DNA of 64,000 bases from Candidatus Borkfalkia ceftriaxoniphila (GTDB lineage: Bacteria > Bacillota > Clostridia > Christensenellales > Borkfalkiaceae): positions 1,861,356 to 1,925,355 of the forward strand of contig NZ_SDOZ01000002.1 of NCBI RefSeq assembly GCF_004134775.1. Direction: 5' to 3'. Shown one piece after another: positions 15,948-25,900 of this stretch (position 1 is its first letter; every line of letters begins with the position of its first letter). Below the pieces are notes generated by a model that saw nothing but the letters and a program-made list of their open reading frames with translations, made no database searches and was not told the origin of the DNA. The translations under genes were made by a program, and so were the position numbers.

Positions 15948-17246
15948 ATGGTCATGTTCAGTCCCGAATTCGAAACAGCCGACAGAAAAGCGATCGAGGC
16001 GCTGCAACTCGAACGCTTAAAATATATCGTCGGCTACGCATATGATAACGTGCCCATGTATCGGCGTAAATTCGACGCGATCGGGCTCAAACCCTCGCAT
16101 ATCAAGACGTTTAAAGACGTTTCGCTCATTCCCTATACCACGAAGGACGACCTGCGCGAAAATTATCCGTTCGGGCTGTTCGCCGTCCCCATGAAAAAGA
16201 TCATCCGCCTGCACGCGTCCAGCGGCACCACGGGCAAACCCGTCGTGGGCGGCTATACCCGCAAAGATCTGGACGACTGGGCGACTTGCATCGCCCGCGT
16301 TCTGGCGATGGCGGGCGCGACCGACGAGGACATCATACAGGTGTCTTTCGGCTACGGACTGTTCACGGGCGGGTTCGGTTTGCATTACGGCATCGAAAAA
16401 CTGGGCGCCACCGTTGTTCCCATGTCCTCGGGAAATACCGAGCGCCAACTGATGCTTTTAAAAGATTTCGGCGCGACGGGGCTGGTCGCAACGCCCAGTT
16501 ACGCCATGTATCTGATGGAAACGGCAAGGCGGAACGGCATGCTCAAAGATCTCAAACTGCGCCTCGCCATTCTCGGCGCCGAGGCTTCGACCGCGGAAAT
16601 GCACGCGTCTTTGCGGGAAATTTCGGGCGTGTTCCCCACGGAAAACTACGGACTGACGGAAGTGGGCGGCCCCGGCGTTTCGGGTGAATGCCGCGAAAAG
16701 GCTGGCATGCACATCAACGAAGATTATTTTTATCCCGAGATCGTCGATATCGAAAAGAACGAGGTGCTTAAAGAGGGCGAGAGCGGCGAACTTCTGATCA
16801 CGACGCTCGCGAAAGAGGGAATGCCTGTTCTCCGTTACCGCACCAAGGACATCACTTCACTCACCTATGCGCCGTGTAAGTGCGGCCGCACGACGGCGCG
16901 TATGTCCCGCGTGGTGGGAAGAACGGACGATATGCTCATCATCCGCGGCGTCAACGTGTTTCCTTCGCAGATCGAAAGCGTGCTCATGGGCATGCGCGAA
17001 CTGGGCAAGAATTACGAGATCATCGTGGACAGGGCAAATTACATGGATTCTCTGGAAGTGCGCGTGGAGGTGGACGACGCCAACCTTTTGACCGATTACG
17101 GAAAGCTGGAAGAGTTGGTCGCGCGTATCCGCCACAATTTGCGTGTGGTCGTGCAGTTGGACGTGAAAGTCAAACTGGTTGAGCCCATGTCCATCCGCCG
17201 CGGCGAAGGAAAAGTCAAGCGCGTGATCGATCTGCGCAGCAAATAA
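15948..17246 (+). CDS. paaK: phenylacetate--CoA ligase (first copy)
   Basis: 432 residues. ANL adenylate-forming family: P-loop ASSGTTGKPVVGGYT (~residues 88-102), FGYGLFTGGFGLHYG, ENYGLTEVGGPGVSGEC, YRTKDITSL and the C-terminal catalytic region VVGRTDDMLIIRGVNVFPSQIE. It makes aryl-CoA from aryl acid, CoA and ATP. In this operon it can also run towards ATP formation from the aryl-acyl-CoA released by IorAB. The start at 15948 has GGAAGGTGA upstream; ATG at 15954 is an alternative. It begins a five-gene operon. Confidence 0.95.
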   Translation: MVMFSPEFETADRKAIEALQLERLKYIVGYAYDNVPMYRRKFDAIGLKPSHIKTFKDVSLIPYTTKDDLRENYPFGLFAVPMKKIIRLHASSGTTGKPVVGGYTRKDLDDWATCIARVLAMAGATDEDIIQVSFGYGLFTGGFGLHYGIEKLGATVVPMSSGNTERQLMLLKDFGATGLVATPSYAMYLMETARRNGMLKDLKLRLAILGAEASTAEMHASLREISGVFPTENYGLTEVGGPGVSGECREKAGMHINEDYFYPEIVDIEKNEVLKEGESGELLITTLAKEGMPVLRYRTKDITSLTYAPCKCGRTTARMSRVVGRTDDMLIIRGVNVFPSQIESVLMGMRELGKNYEIIVDRANYMDSLEVRVEVDDANLLTDYGKLEELVARIRHNLRVVVQLDVKVKLVEPMSIRRGEGKVKRVIDLRSK

Positions 17247-17275
17247 CAGCGAAAAACTTTGTGAGGTATGTATAG

Positions 17276-18994
17276 ATGAAGAAATTATTGTTAGGCGATT
17301 TCGCCGTCGCGCGCGGCGCGTACGAGGCGGGCGTGAAAGTGGCGACCGCCTATCCGGGAACGCCTTCCACGGAGATCACCGAGGAGATCTCGCGCTACGA
17401 CGAAGTGTACAGCGAATGGTCCCCCAACGAAAAGGTGGCGCTGGAAGTGGGCATAGGCGCCGCGATCCGCGGCGCGCGCACGCTCGTTTCCATGAAGCAC
17501 GTGGGGCTCAACGTGGCGTGCGATCCGCTGTTTACGTCTGTATATACGGGCGTCAACGCGGGGCTGGTCATCGCCGTGGCGGACGATCCGTCCGTGTTCA
17601 GTTCGCAGAACGAACAGGATACCCGCCTGACTGCGGTCAGCGCGAGGATCCCCGTGATTGAGCCTTCCGACAGCCGTGAGGCGAAGGACTTTACCAAGGC
17701 GGCGTTTGAAATTTCGGAAAAATACGATACGCCCGTCATTTTGCGCATCACCACGCGCGTCGCCCACTCCCAGAGCCAGGTGGAGTTGTGCGAACGGGAA
17801 GAGCGCCCCGTCAAAGAATACAAAAAAGACATTGCCAAATACGTGATGATGCCCGCCAACGCCAAGCGCAAGCACGTGGTGGTGGAGGAGCGCCTCGAAA
17901 AACTTTCCGAGGATGCGAACGGATTTTCATTCAATCAAATCGAAGAGGGCGACGGCGAGATCGGCATCATCTGCGCGGGCGGCGTCTACCAGTTCGTCAA
18001 AGAGGCGCTGCCGAACGCGAGCGTTTTAAAACTCGGCATGAGTTATCCGCTCCCGTATAAACTGATCGAAAAATTCGCTAAGAGCGTCAAACGCTGTATC
18101 GTTGCGGAAGAACTTGCGCCGCACATCGAAACGCTCGTCAAGGCGCACGGGATCAAAGTGGAGGGCAAGAACCTTTTCCCGCTCAACGGCGAATTTTCCG
18201 CGTCGCTCATCCGCGAGCGCGTGCTCGGGGAAAAGATCGGACACAAGGCGGCGGAAGTGCCCGCGCGCCCGCCCGTGCTCTGTTCGGGCTGCCCGCACCG
18301 CGGCGTGTTCTACGTTTTGTCCAAACTCAAACTCAACGTGCTCGGCGATATCGGCTGCTATACGCTCGGCGCGGTGGCGCCGCTTTCCGCCATGGACGCG
18401 GTCGTGTGCATGGGCGCGAGTATCGGCATGGCGATCGGGTTCGACAAAGCCGACCCCGAAGCGCATAAACATTCGGTCGCGGTCATCGGCGATTCCACCT
18501 TCTGCCACAGCGGCGTGACGGGGCTAATGGACGCGGTGTATAACCGTTCCAACGTGACGGTCATCATTCTGGATAACCGCACCACGGGCATGACGGGGCA
18601 TCAGAACCACCCCGCCACGGGCAAGACCATCAAAAACGAGCCGACGTACGAACTCGACCTGGAACAGGTCTGCCGCGCGGTCGGCGTGAAGAGCGTGAAC
18701 ACCGTCGATCCCAACGATATCGGAACGTTTGAAAAAGTTTTGAAAGAGGAACTTTTGAAAGAGGAAGTTTCCGTCATCATCGCAAAGCGTCCGTGCGTTC
18801 TTCTCACCAAAAAATTGTATGAAAGTTTCGTCATTACGGACAAATGCAAGAACTGCAAAATGTGTCTGAAACTCGGATGTCCCGCCATCGTGAACGGCAA
18901 AAACGGCGTGACCATCGACGTTTCGCTGTGCACGGAATGCGGTCTTTGCCAGAACGTCTGCAAATTCGGCGCTATTCAGGGGAGGAACAAATAA
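17276..18994 (+). CDS. iorA: indolepyruvate ferredoxin oxidoreductase, alpha subunit
   Basis: 572 residues. N-terminal pyruvate-oxidoreductase-like domain (LLLGDFAVARGAYEAGV, AYPGTPSTEITEEI, EWSPNEKVALEVGIGAA), then a thiamine-diphosphate domain (CSGCPHRGVF, GDIGCYTLG, GASIGMAIG, IGDSTFCHSGVTGL). Two 4Fe-4S clusters sit at the C-terminus (CKNCKMCLKLGCPAI from ~residue 524, and CTECGLCQNVCKFGAI). It decarboxylates indolepyruvate, phenylpyruvate and hydroxyphenylpyruvate to acyl-CoA while reducing ferredoxin. The stop overlaps the iorB start by one base. Confidence 0.97.
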   Translation: MKKLLLGDFAVARGAYEAGVKVATAYPGTPSTEITEEISRYDEVYSEWSPNEKVALEVGIGAAIRGARTLVSMKHVGLNVACDPLFTSVYTGVNAGLVIAVADDPSVFSSQNEQDTRLTAVSARIPVIEPSDSREAKDFTKAAFEISEKYDTPVILRITTRVAHSQSQVELCEREERPVKEYKKDIAKYVMMPANAKRKHVVVEERLEKLSEDANGFSFNQIEEGDGEIGIICAGGVYQFVKEALPNASVLKLGMSYPLPYKLIEKFAKSVKRCIVAEELAPHIETLVKAHGIKVEGKNLFPLNGEFSASLIRERVLGEKIGHKAAEVPARPPVLCSGCPHRGVFYVLSKLKLNVLGDIGCYTLGAVAPLSAMDAVVCMGASIGMAIGFDKADPEAHKHSVAVIGDSTFCHSGVTGLMDAVYNRSNVTVIILDNRTTGMTGHQNHPATGKTIKNEPTYELDLEQVCRAVGVKSVNTVDPNDIGTFEKVLKEELLKEEVSVIIAKRPCVLLTKKLYESFVITDKCKNCKMCLKLGCPAIVNGKNGVTIDVSLCTECGLCQNVCKFGAIQGRNK

Positions 18995-19545
18995 TGGATA
19001 TTTTGATCGTAGGCGTAGGCGGGCAGGGAACGCTGCTCGCGAGCCGCGTTTTGGGCAAATACGCGCTGAAACAGGGACAGGACGTCAAACTGAGCGAGGT
19101 GCACGGCATGGCGCAGCGCGGCGGCAGCGTCATGACGTACGTCCGCATGGGCGACGCCGTGCGTTCGCCCATCATCGACGAGGGCGGCGCAGACGTGATC
19201 CTCGCGTTCGAAAAACTGGAAGCGCTGCGCTATCTTCATTATCTGAAAGAGGGGGGCGTCGTGCTGTATTCGACGCAGGAGATCATGCCCATGCCCGTCG
19301 TTACGGGCGCGGCGGAATATCCGCAGGGCATCGAAAGCGTCTTGAACGGCTGCGCCGTGAACGCTTTGGATCTCGCCTTGGAGGCGGGCAACTCCAAAGC
19401 CGCAAACTCGGTCATGCTCGGCGCGCTCTGCAAAAAACTCGGATTCGATAAAGAGGCGTTTTTACGGGCGCTCATATCCTCCATTCCGCAGAAACTGGCG
19501 GAAATGAACGAAAAGGCGTTCGGACTGGGCTTTGCCGCCGTATAA
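18994..19545 (+). CDS. iorB: indolepyruvate ferredoxin oxidoreductase, beta subunit
   Basis: 183 residues from the ATG at 18994 (GGGGAGGAACAAATA upstream, overlapping the iorA TAA). The gamma-type 2-oxoacid oxidoreductase fold is clear: ILIVGVGGQGTLLASRVLG at the start, then EVHGMAQRGGSVMTYVRMG. It pairs with IorA to form the (alpha-beta)2 enzyme; the tight overlap fits 1:1 synthesis. The next gene starts 23 nt after the stop. Confidence 0.97.
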   Translation: MDILIVGVGGQGTLLASRVLGKYALKQGQDVKLSEVHGMAQRGGSVMTYVRMGDAVRSPIIDEGGADVILAFEKLEALRYLHYLKEGGVVLYSTQEIMPMPVVTGAAEYPQGIESVLNGCAVNALDLALEAGNSKAANSVMLGALCKKLGFDKEAFLRALISSIPQKLAEMNEKAFGLGFAAV

Positions 19546-19568
19546 AAATTCTTTACAGAGGCGAAAAG

Positions 19569-20888
19569 ATGCAGAAAACAAAGATACAAGATCATATCTT
19601 CAATCCCGCATACGAGTGTTTGTCCCGTTCGGAAATGCAGAATCTGCAGAGCGAACGGCTGAGAAAGACGGTGGAACGCGTCTACAACAACTGCGCGCCT
19701 TACCGCAAAAAGATGGACGAACTCAAACTGAAACCTTCCGACGTCAAGTCGGTTTCCGACCTTTATAAACTGCCGTTCACCGTCAAGCACGATTTAAGAG
19801 AGGCGTACCCGTTCGGCTTTTATTCTTCGCCCGCAGAGGATATCGTGGAAGTGCACGCGTCCAGCGGCACCACGGGCAAACTCACGGTGGTGGGATATAG
19901 CCGCAACGATCTGGAAGTATGGAGCGAGATCGTCGCGCGCGGGCTTTCCATGGCGGGCGTGACCAAGGATTCCATGGTGCACGTCGCTTACGGCTACGGC
20001 CTGTTTACGGGCGGGCTGGGCGCGCACTACGGCGCGCAGAAGATCGGCGCTTCCACCGTTCCCGCGTCCGCGGGCAACACCATCCGCCAGTTGACGCTTT
20101 TAAGGGATTTCGGCGCGACGCACCTTTGCTGTACGCCTTCCTACGCCATCTTTCTGGGAACGGAGATCGAAAAGGCGGGCATGAAAATAGAAGATTTCTC
20201 CCTGGTGGGCGGCGCGTTCGGCGCCGAACCCTGGACGGACAATATGCGCCGCGAGATCGAACGCACCCTGCATATCGACGCTCTGGATATCTACGGCCTT
20301 TCGGAGATCTGCGGGCCTGGCGTTGCGATGGAGTGCCTGCAAAAGAGCGGTTCGCACGTGCAGGAAGACCATTTCATTCCCGAGATCATCGATCCCGAAA
20401 CGCTGGAACCGCTGCCGTTCGGCAGCGAAGGGGAACTCGTGTTCACCACGATCACCAAGACGGGACAGCCGCTCATACGCTACCGCACGCGCGATCTTTG
20501 CACCCTCTCAAACGAGAAGTGCGCCTGCGGCCGCACCACGGTCAAGATGGGGCGCGTCAAGGGGCGTTCGGACGATATGCTCATCGTGCGCGGCGTCAAC
20601 GTGTTCCCTTCGCAGATCGAGGCGGCAATCATGAACGTTGCGGGCGTGTCGCCGCATTATATGATCTACGTGGACCGCGTGAACAATCTCGATACCATGG
20701 AGATCCATATCGAACTTGCGGGCAATATCGCGCCCGACATGGTGAGCGATCTGGAATCCATCAAAAAGAAAGTGGAAACGGAAGTCAATTCCTATATCGG
20801 CGTGGGCGCGCGCATCAAACTTTGCGAATCGGGCTCCATTCAGCGGAGCGAAGGCAAAGCGCAGCGCGTCGTCGACCGCAGAAAATAA
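19569..20888 (+). CDS. paaK: phenylacetate--CoA ligase (second copy)
   Basis: 439 residues. It has the same ANL motifs as the first copy (ASSGTTGKLTVVGYS, YGYGLFTGGLGAHYG, IYGLSEICGPGVAMEC, VKGRSDDMLIVRGVNVFPSQIE) but is clearly divergent, not a recent duplicate. Two ligases on one transcript suggest different acyl specificities, for example phenylacetate against indoleacetate or a branched acid. GAGGCGAAAAG precedes the ATG. It is followed after 21 nt by the ACT gene. Confidence 0.94.
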   Translation: MQKTKIQDHIFNPAYECLSRSEMQNLQSERLRKTVERVYNNCAPYRKKMDELKLKPSDVKSVSDLYKLPFTVKHDLREAYPFGFYSSPAEDIVEVHASSGTTGKLTVVGYSRNDLEVWSEIVARGLSMAGVTKDSMVHVAYGYGLFTGGLGAHYGAQKIGASTVPASAGNTIRQLTLLRDFGATHLCCTPSYAIFLGTEIEKAGMKIEDFSLVGGAFGAEPWTDNMRREIERTLHIDALDIYGLSEICGPGVAMECLQKSGSHVQEDHFIPEIIDPETLEPLPFGSEGELVFTTITKTGQPLIRYRTRDLCTLSNEKCACGRTTVKMGRVKGRSDDMLIVRGVNVFPSQIEAAIMNVAGVSPHYMIYVDRVNNLDTMEIHIELAGNIAPDMVSDLESIKKKVETEVNSYIGVGARIKLCESGSIQRSEGKAQRVVDRRK

Positions 20889-20909
20889 CATTGAAAGGAG
20901 GAAAATAAG

Positions 20910-21332
20910 ATGTTGGTAAAACAACTCTCCGTATTTATGGAAAACAGGCCCGGAAGATTGTACAAACTGACGCACGCGCTGGGGCAGGAGGGCATCGATT
21001 TCGTCACCCTGTCCATCGCGGACACCAAGGATTACGGCATCGTGCGTTTCATCGCGCGCGACAACGACCGCGCATACGAAATTCTGAAACAGGCGGGCTT
21101 TACCGTGGGGCAGACGGAGTTGATCGGCGTGGAAGTGGAAGATAAGCCCAACGCCTTGGCGGAAGTCATCGCGCTGCTCGAAGAAGAGAATATAAATATC
21201 GAATATCTATACTCCTTCGTGCTCACCAATCACAATTCCGCAAAGATCCTGATGCGCGTGGAGGATACCGAACGCGCTGTGAAATTGCTCGGTGAAAGAG
21301 GCATCAAACTGCTTTCCGAAAAGATTTTATAA
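20910..21332 (+). CDS. tandem ACT-domain protein
   Basis: 140 residues made of two ACT domains (~1-70, LSVFMENRPGRLYKLTHAL...; ~72-140, GVEVEDKPNALAEVIALL...). Proteins of this type accompany paaK/ior genes in anaerobes and bind amino acids. By family it is a sensor or regulator of the pathway, perhaps binding an aromatic or branched amino acid, but it has no DNA-binding or catalytic part. GAAAGGAGGAAAATAAG is a very strong ribosome site. Last gene of the operon. Confidence 0.92.
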   Translation: MLVKQLSVFMENRPGRLYKLTHALGQEGIDFVTLSIADTKDYGIVRFIARDNDRAYEILKQAGFTVGQTELIGVEVEDKPNALAEVIALLEEENINIEYLYSFVLTNHNSAKILMRVEDTERAVKLLGERGIKLLSEKIL

Positions 21333-21340
21333 ACAAAAAA

Positions 21341-21367
21341 ACGGCGGGAAATCCCCGCCGTTTTTTT
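21341..21367 (+). terminator. intrinsic terminator of the paaK-ior operon
   Basis: ACGGCGGG, a 5-nt loop, CCCGCCGT and T7. Confidence 0.92.
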
Positions 21368-21391
21368 ATGAAAAAAGTTGCCTCAAATCAA

Positions 21392-21420
21392 TAGACATTT
21401 GCCCGCAATTGCTGTATCAT
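21392..21420 (+). promoter_or_regulatory. promoter of the first MATE gene
   Basis: TAGACA (21392-21397), a 17-bp spacer, TATCAT (21415-21420). Confidence 0.5.
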
Positions 21421-21447
21421 TGTTGCGCGAAATAAGGAGCGCGCCAT

Positions 21448-22842
21448 ATGAAAGGCTATAAAGACCTGACGACGGGAAGTCCGTTTAAAAATATTTTGTT
21501 TTTTTGTATTCCCATTTTTATCGGGAATATTTTTCAGCAACTTTACAGCATGGTCGACACCATCATCGTGGGGCAGACCATCTCGCTCGACGCGCTCGCC
21601 GCGGTCGGCTGTACGGGTTCGGTCAATTTTCTCATACTCGGCTTCATATCGGGCGTATGCAGCGGATTCGGCGTTCTCATCGCGCAGTTTTACGGCGCGG
21701 GGGACGAAGAAAACGTCAGGCGTTCGGTCGGCACTTCCTATGTGCTCTGCATTGCCGTCACCGCCGTCGTCACTGCCGTTGCGGTCGCGACCGCCATGCC
21801 CCTTTTAAAACTGATGCGCACCGATTCCGCCATTATCGGCGACGCTTATGATTACATAATCGTCATTTTCTGGGGCATCGGCGCGACTACCTTATATAAT
21901 ATGGCGTCGTGTATGCTCCGCGCCATCGGGGACAGCCGCGCGCCGCTGTATTTTCTCATCTTCGCCTCCGTTCTCAATATCGGGCTGGATTATCTGTGCA
22001 TTCTCGTATTTCGCATGGGCGTGGCGGGCGCGGGCGTCGCCACCGTCTTGTCCCAACTCGTATCGGGCGTATTATGCCTTTTGTACGCACTGAAAAAATA
22101 TAAGATCCTGCGCACGCGGCGCCGCCATTTCTGGACGAACGCGCTCTTTGGCTGGAAACATTTGAAAGTGGGGCTTCCGATGGCGCTGCAATTCTCCATT
22201 ACGGCCATCGGGGTCATGGTCGTGCAGTCGGTGCTCAACACCATGGGTACGGACACCGTCGCCGCCTATACCGCGGCCTCCAAAATAGACAGCATCGCGC
22301 AGCAGCCCTTCGTCGCTATCGGCGCGGCCATTGCCACCTACTGCGCGCAGAATTACGGCGCAAAGCAGTACGGGCGCATCAAAAAGGGCATGAATATCGG
22401 ACTGCTGCTCACCGTTATTTTCAGCGCCGCGGGGTTTTTACTCATTCTGCTCTTGAAAAAACCGCTCATTCTCCTATTTGCGGGGGAGGATTACGAGAGG
22501 ATCTACGACAATGCCGCCATGTACCTGTATATCAACGCGGGCACGTATCTGCTTCTGGGGCTTATCTTTCTCTATCGGAACGGGATCCAGGGCATGGGCT
22601 TTTCCGCCGTCACCATGCTTGCGGGCGGCGCGGAACTCGTCATGCGTATCGTCGCCGCGCTCATATTCGCGCGTTATTGGGGATATATCGGCGTGTGTTC
22701 CGCCAATCCCGCCGCATGGTTCGGGGCGGACGTCATTCTCGTCATCGTATACGCGGTGCTCGCCAAAAAATCCATTCCCACCGCCAAAACGCCAAAACGA
22801 AAACATCATTCTCCCTTCGAAGATCGTGAGATCGCCCGTTAA
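21448..22842 (+). CDS. MATE-family efflux transporter (first)
   Basis: 464 residues with about twelve membrane segments in two homologous halves. Typical motifs: FCIPIFIGNIFQQLYSMVDTIIVGQ at the start, AAVGCTGSVNFLILGFISGVCSGFG, and AAYTAASKIDSIAQQPFVAIGAAIATYCAQNYGA in the second half. It exports drugs or metabolites in exchange for sodium or protons. It is a single gene with its own promoter and terminator and no dedicated regulator nearby. The substrate is unknown. Confidence 0.93.
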   Translation: MKGYKDLTTGSPFKNILFFCIPIFIGNIFQQLYSMVDTIIVGQTISLDALAAVGCTGSVNFLILGFISGVCSGFGVLIAQFYGAGDEENVRRSVGTSYVLCIAVTAVVTAVAVATAMPLLKLMRTDSAIIGDAYDYIIVIFWGIGATTLYNMASCMLRAIGDSRAPLYFLIFASVLNIGLDYLCILVFRMGVAGAGVATVLSQLVSGVLCLLYALKKYKILRTRRRHFWTNALFGWKHLKVGLPMALQFSITAIGVMVVQSVLNTMGTDTVAAYTAASKIDSIAQQPFVAIGAAIATYCAQNYGAKQYGRIKKGMNIGLLLTVIFSAAGFLLILLLKKPLILLFAGEDYERIYDNAAMYLYINAGTYLLLGLIFLYRNGIQGMGFSAVTMLAGGAELVMRIVAALIFARYWGYIGVCSANPAAWFGADVILVIVYAVLAKKSIPTAKTPKRKHHSPFEDREIAR

Positions 22843-22851
22843 CTCAGAAAG

Positions 22852-22880
22852 AAAGCAGTCGAATTTCGACTGCTTTTGTA
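22852..22880 (+). terminator. intrinsic terminator after the first MATE gene
   Basis: AAAGCAGTCGA, 3-nt loop, TCGACTGCTTT, followed by a T-rich stretch. Confidence 0.8.
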
Positions 22881-22908
22881 ATTTTTGTCATGAATTTTTG
22901 TGATATAT

Positions 22909-22937
22909 TTGACAAATCGGCATAGAAATAATATAAT
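22909..22937 (+). promoter_or_regulatory. perfect consensus promoter of the giant lipoprotein
   Basis: TTGACA (22909-22914), a 17-bp spacer, TATAAT (22932-22937), both elements exact consensus. The -35 region is preceded by TTGTCA, giving a widely spaced inverted repeat with TGACAA. Confidence 0.85.
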
Positions 22938-22985
22938 AGAAAATGTAATAGTTAATCATGACATTTATTACGGAAAGTTAAGAGA

Positions 22986-25900
22986 ATGAAACATTTATCG
23001 AAAAAAGTGCTGATCATAATCGTCGTCATCGCGATCATCGCCACGGCTACCGTGGTCTTTTTCGCTTGTCAGCCCAAACCGGCCGCCACGCCGCCGCCCA
23101 AAAACGGGCATACGGTCAGCATGGCGCCGCCCGAGGACGGAACTTCTCCCGAAGATTACGATGGGCTGGAAAATCTCGCTTATATGGCGGGCAGGCTTTC
23201 CGCGCGTACGTATTTTCACAGCGAGAATACGGGACTGGTGGACACCATCGCAAAACAGAACGTAGTGGGGACCAAGGATTATTATAACGGCATTCTCATC
23301 ACGCAATCGGTGAGCACCAGCGCCTTTGCGAGCGTCGCGCAGCAGAAATTTTACGGCGACGGCAAAGTGGTCGTCCGCGGACCCAGATATGACAAGGGCA
23401 AGTGGAACGGAATACATACCGAGTGGTCGAACGATAAGCCCGTTTCCGTGCTCGACGAGGCGCAATATCTGGAAGCGTACGGGCTTTGGGCGGACGAGTT
23501 TTCCGATTACGTGCTCAATGCCGAAACCGTGAGCGACGTTTCCGACCTTGCCCGCGACGAGAACGGAAATTTCGTGCAGACTTTCACGCTCGATCCCTCG
23601 GGCTCGACCTATTATTATAAGCGTCAGATGCGCACTATGGGGAATCTCGGGGATTATCCCTCTTTCTCGTCGGTGCAGATCACGTTTACGTTCGACGACA
23701 CATGGTCGGTTTTGCGTGCGGATATCGAGGAAGAATACAAAGTTTCCGTTTCGGTGCTCAACGTATCCTGCAAGGCGACTTCATCTATCGTGTACACATA
23801 CGAAGAGAGCGCCGTGGACGTTTCCGCGTACGAATCGTATTTCAAAAACTATGCCGATGCTCCCGTTACGGGCGGCGGCGAAACGCCGCTTACCGTCGTA
23901 GATTATCTCCAACAGGGTTTTGCGGGGTATCTCGCCGAGCCTTCCACGTTCGATCTGAAGATCGCGGTCAACGGCGATACCGTTGCGGGGCGCGTGACGC
24001 TCGATCTCGCCAACGGTCTGGAGATCCGCGCGTCTTTGGGCGATCTTCTCCTCAATGTCGAAAGCGATTCGCTCTACGTACAATATAAAGAGTTGACGGG
24101 CAAATTGGCGCTTTCCGACCTGATTTCACTGGCGGGAGGCGGTTTTGCAGGCGTCGATCCCGATAAACTGATGGAACAACTCGCTTCGGGCAGCATTTCC
24201 AAGGATGGGGAAAACGTCACCATCGAATGCGCTCTTGATTTGGCGGGACTGCATCTGCCGTTGACCTTCCGTTTTCTCGAAACGGAAAGCGGCGTTTCGT
24301 TCGTCGACGTTTCGGCTGCCTTGCGGTTCGAGCCGATCGATATCGGAGCGTCCTTCGCGCCCGCTAAAGGCGCCGACGCCGTCGCAAAGATCGATGCCTC
24401 GAAAGCGGTCGATCTCAAACCTTACGTCGATAGTATTTTCGAGATCGTAAATTCCAAGAGTTTCACGCTCGCGCTCGGCTATGATAACGCCGACCTCGGA
24501 CTTTCGGTTTCGGGCGAATTGTATATCGACGCCTTGCGTCCCGCGCTTCGCGGCGAGATTTTCATCGCCTATGCGGGATTGGATATTCCCGTACGATTTA
24601 CGTTTATAGACGAAACCGTCTATCTGCAGGTCTTTGAAATCAAACTGAAAACTTCGCAGGAATATCTCGTTGAGGCGCTCGAAGCGGCGCTGCGCGCTGC
24701 GGACGTAACTTTACCCGATCTCGGCGCGCTGGATCTGAAAGCGGCGATTTCCGCCGTTATCACCGCGGATTACGACTCGATCATTCAAAAACTCCGACTG
24801 ACAGACGAGAAACTTTCGCTCGTCGTCGATCTGGACGCGTTCATAGCGGATATGAACCTCGGCGAACTCTCTGCAAACTTCATGCCCGCGGAAAACGCGT
24901 TCGGTTTGTCCGTATACGGCGTAACGGCGAAAATGCAGGGCGTGGCTATCCGCGAAGTGGGCGCGCCCGCAGACGCGGAAAGTTTTATGGAACTGAGTCT
25001 GTTCGAAAATTTCGTGCAGCCTGTCCTGGAACTTGCGAACGCAAAGGATATCGCGTTCCGTTTCGCCGTGGAAACGACGGTGGAAAATATCGCGTTGACC
25101 GGCGAGATCGTCGGCGAAATCAAGTTCGAAAACGCTCTTGAAATATATCTTCAGATCACGCTCAACGGCAAGACCGTCGAAGTGTTGTACCGAAATAATA
25201 ACGTGTATCTCGGGTTTGCGGGGCAAAAAGTAAAACTCGCGGAAAGCGAACTGACGGTGCTCGCCGAAAAACTGAGCGGATTGTTCCGAAACACGGAAGG
25301 TGAAAAAGATCTTCTCGCGTTCTTCTCCGCGGAAGGTCTGGATTTGCAGGCGCTGCTGGAAAGTATCCGTCTTACGGGAGTGGAAGAAAACGGCGCGGCT
25401 ATCCTGAATCTGTTCGTGGACTTGGGAATCCTCAACGAAAATCTTTCCGACATCGGTGCGAAAATCACGACGGACGGACATAAACTGTTCGTTTCCGCGA
25501 TCCAACCCGTAGATCTGTTCGGGATCTCGCTTGGCAAACTGGAAGCGTCGGTCTGCGCGGCGGAAAATGAATACGCCTACGATTTTGCAAATTCCGTAGA
25601 TTTAAAACCGTATCTCGACAGCATTTATAAACTCGCGGAAGAGCAGAGTTTCGAGATCACTGCGGCGTATAAGAATAACGGCCTCGGGCTGTCCGTCAAC
25701 GGCATGATCTACGCGAACGTAAAAAATGCAGCAGTGTCGGGCGAACTGACCGTAAGTTACGCGGGACTGACGATACCCGTAAACTTTACTTACATAAATA
25801 AAAATATTTATCTGCAAGTTTACAACGTAAAAATACAGACGACCGCGGAATACGCCGCATATGCCATCGAAAGCGCACTGAAATATTTCAACGTCAGTTT

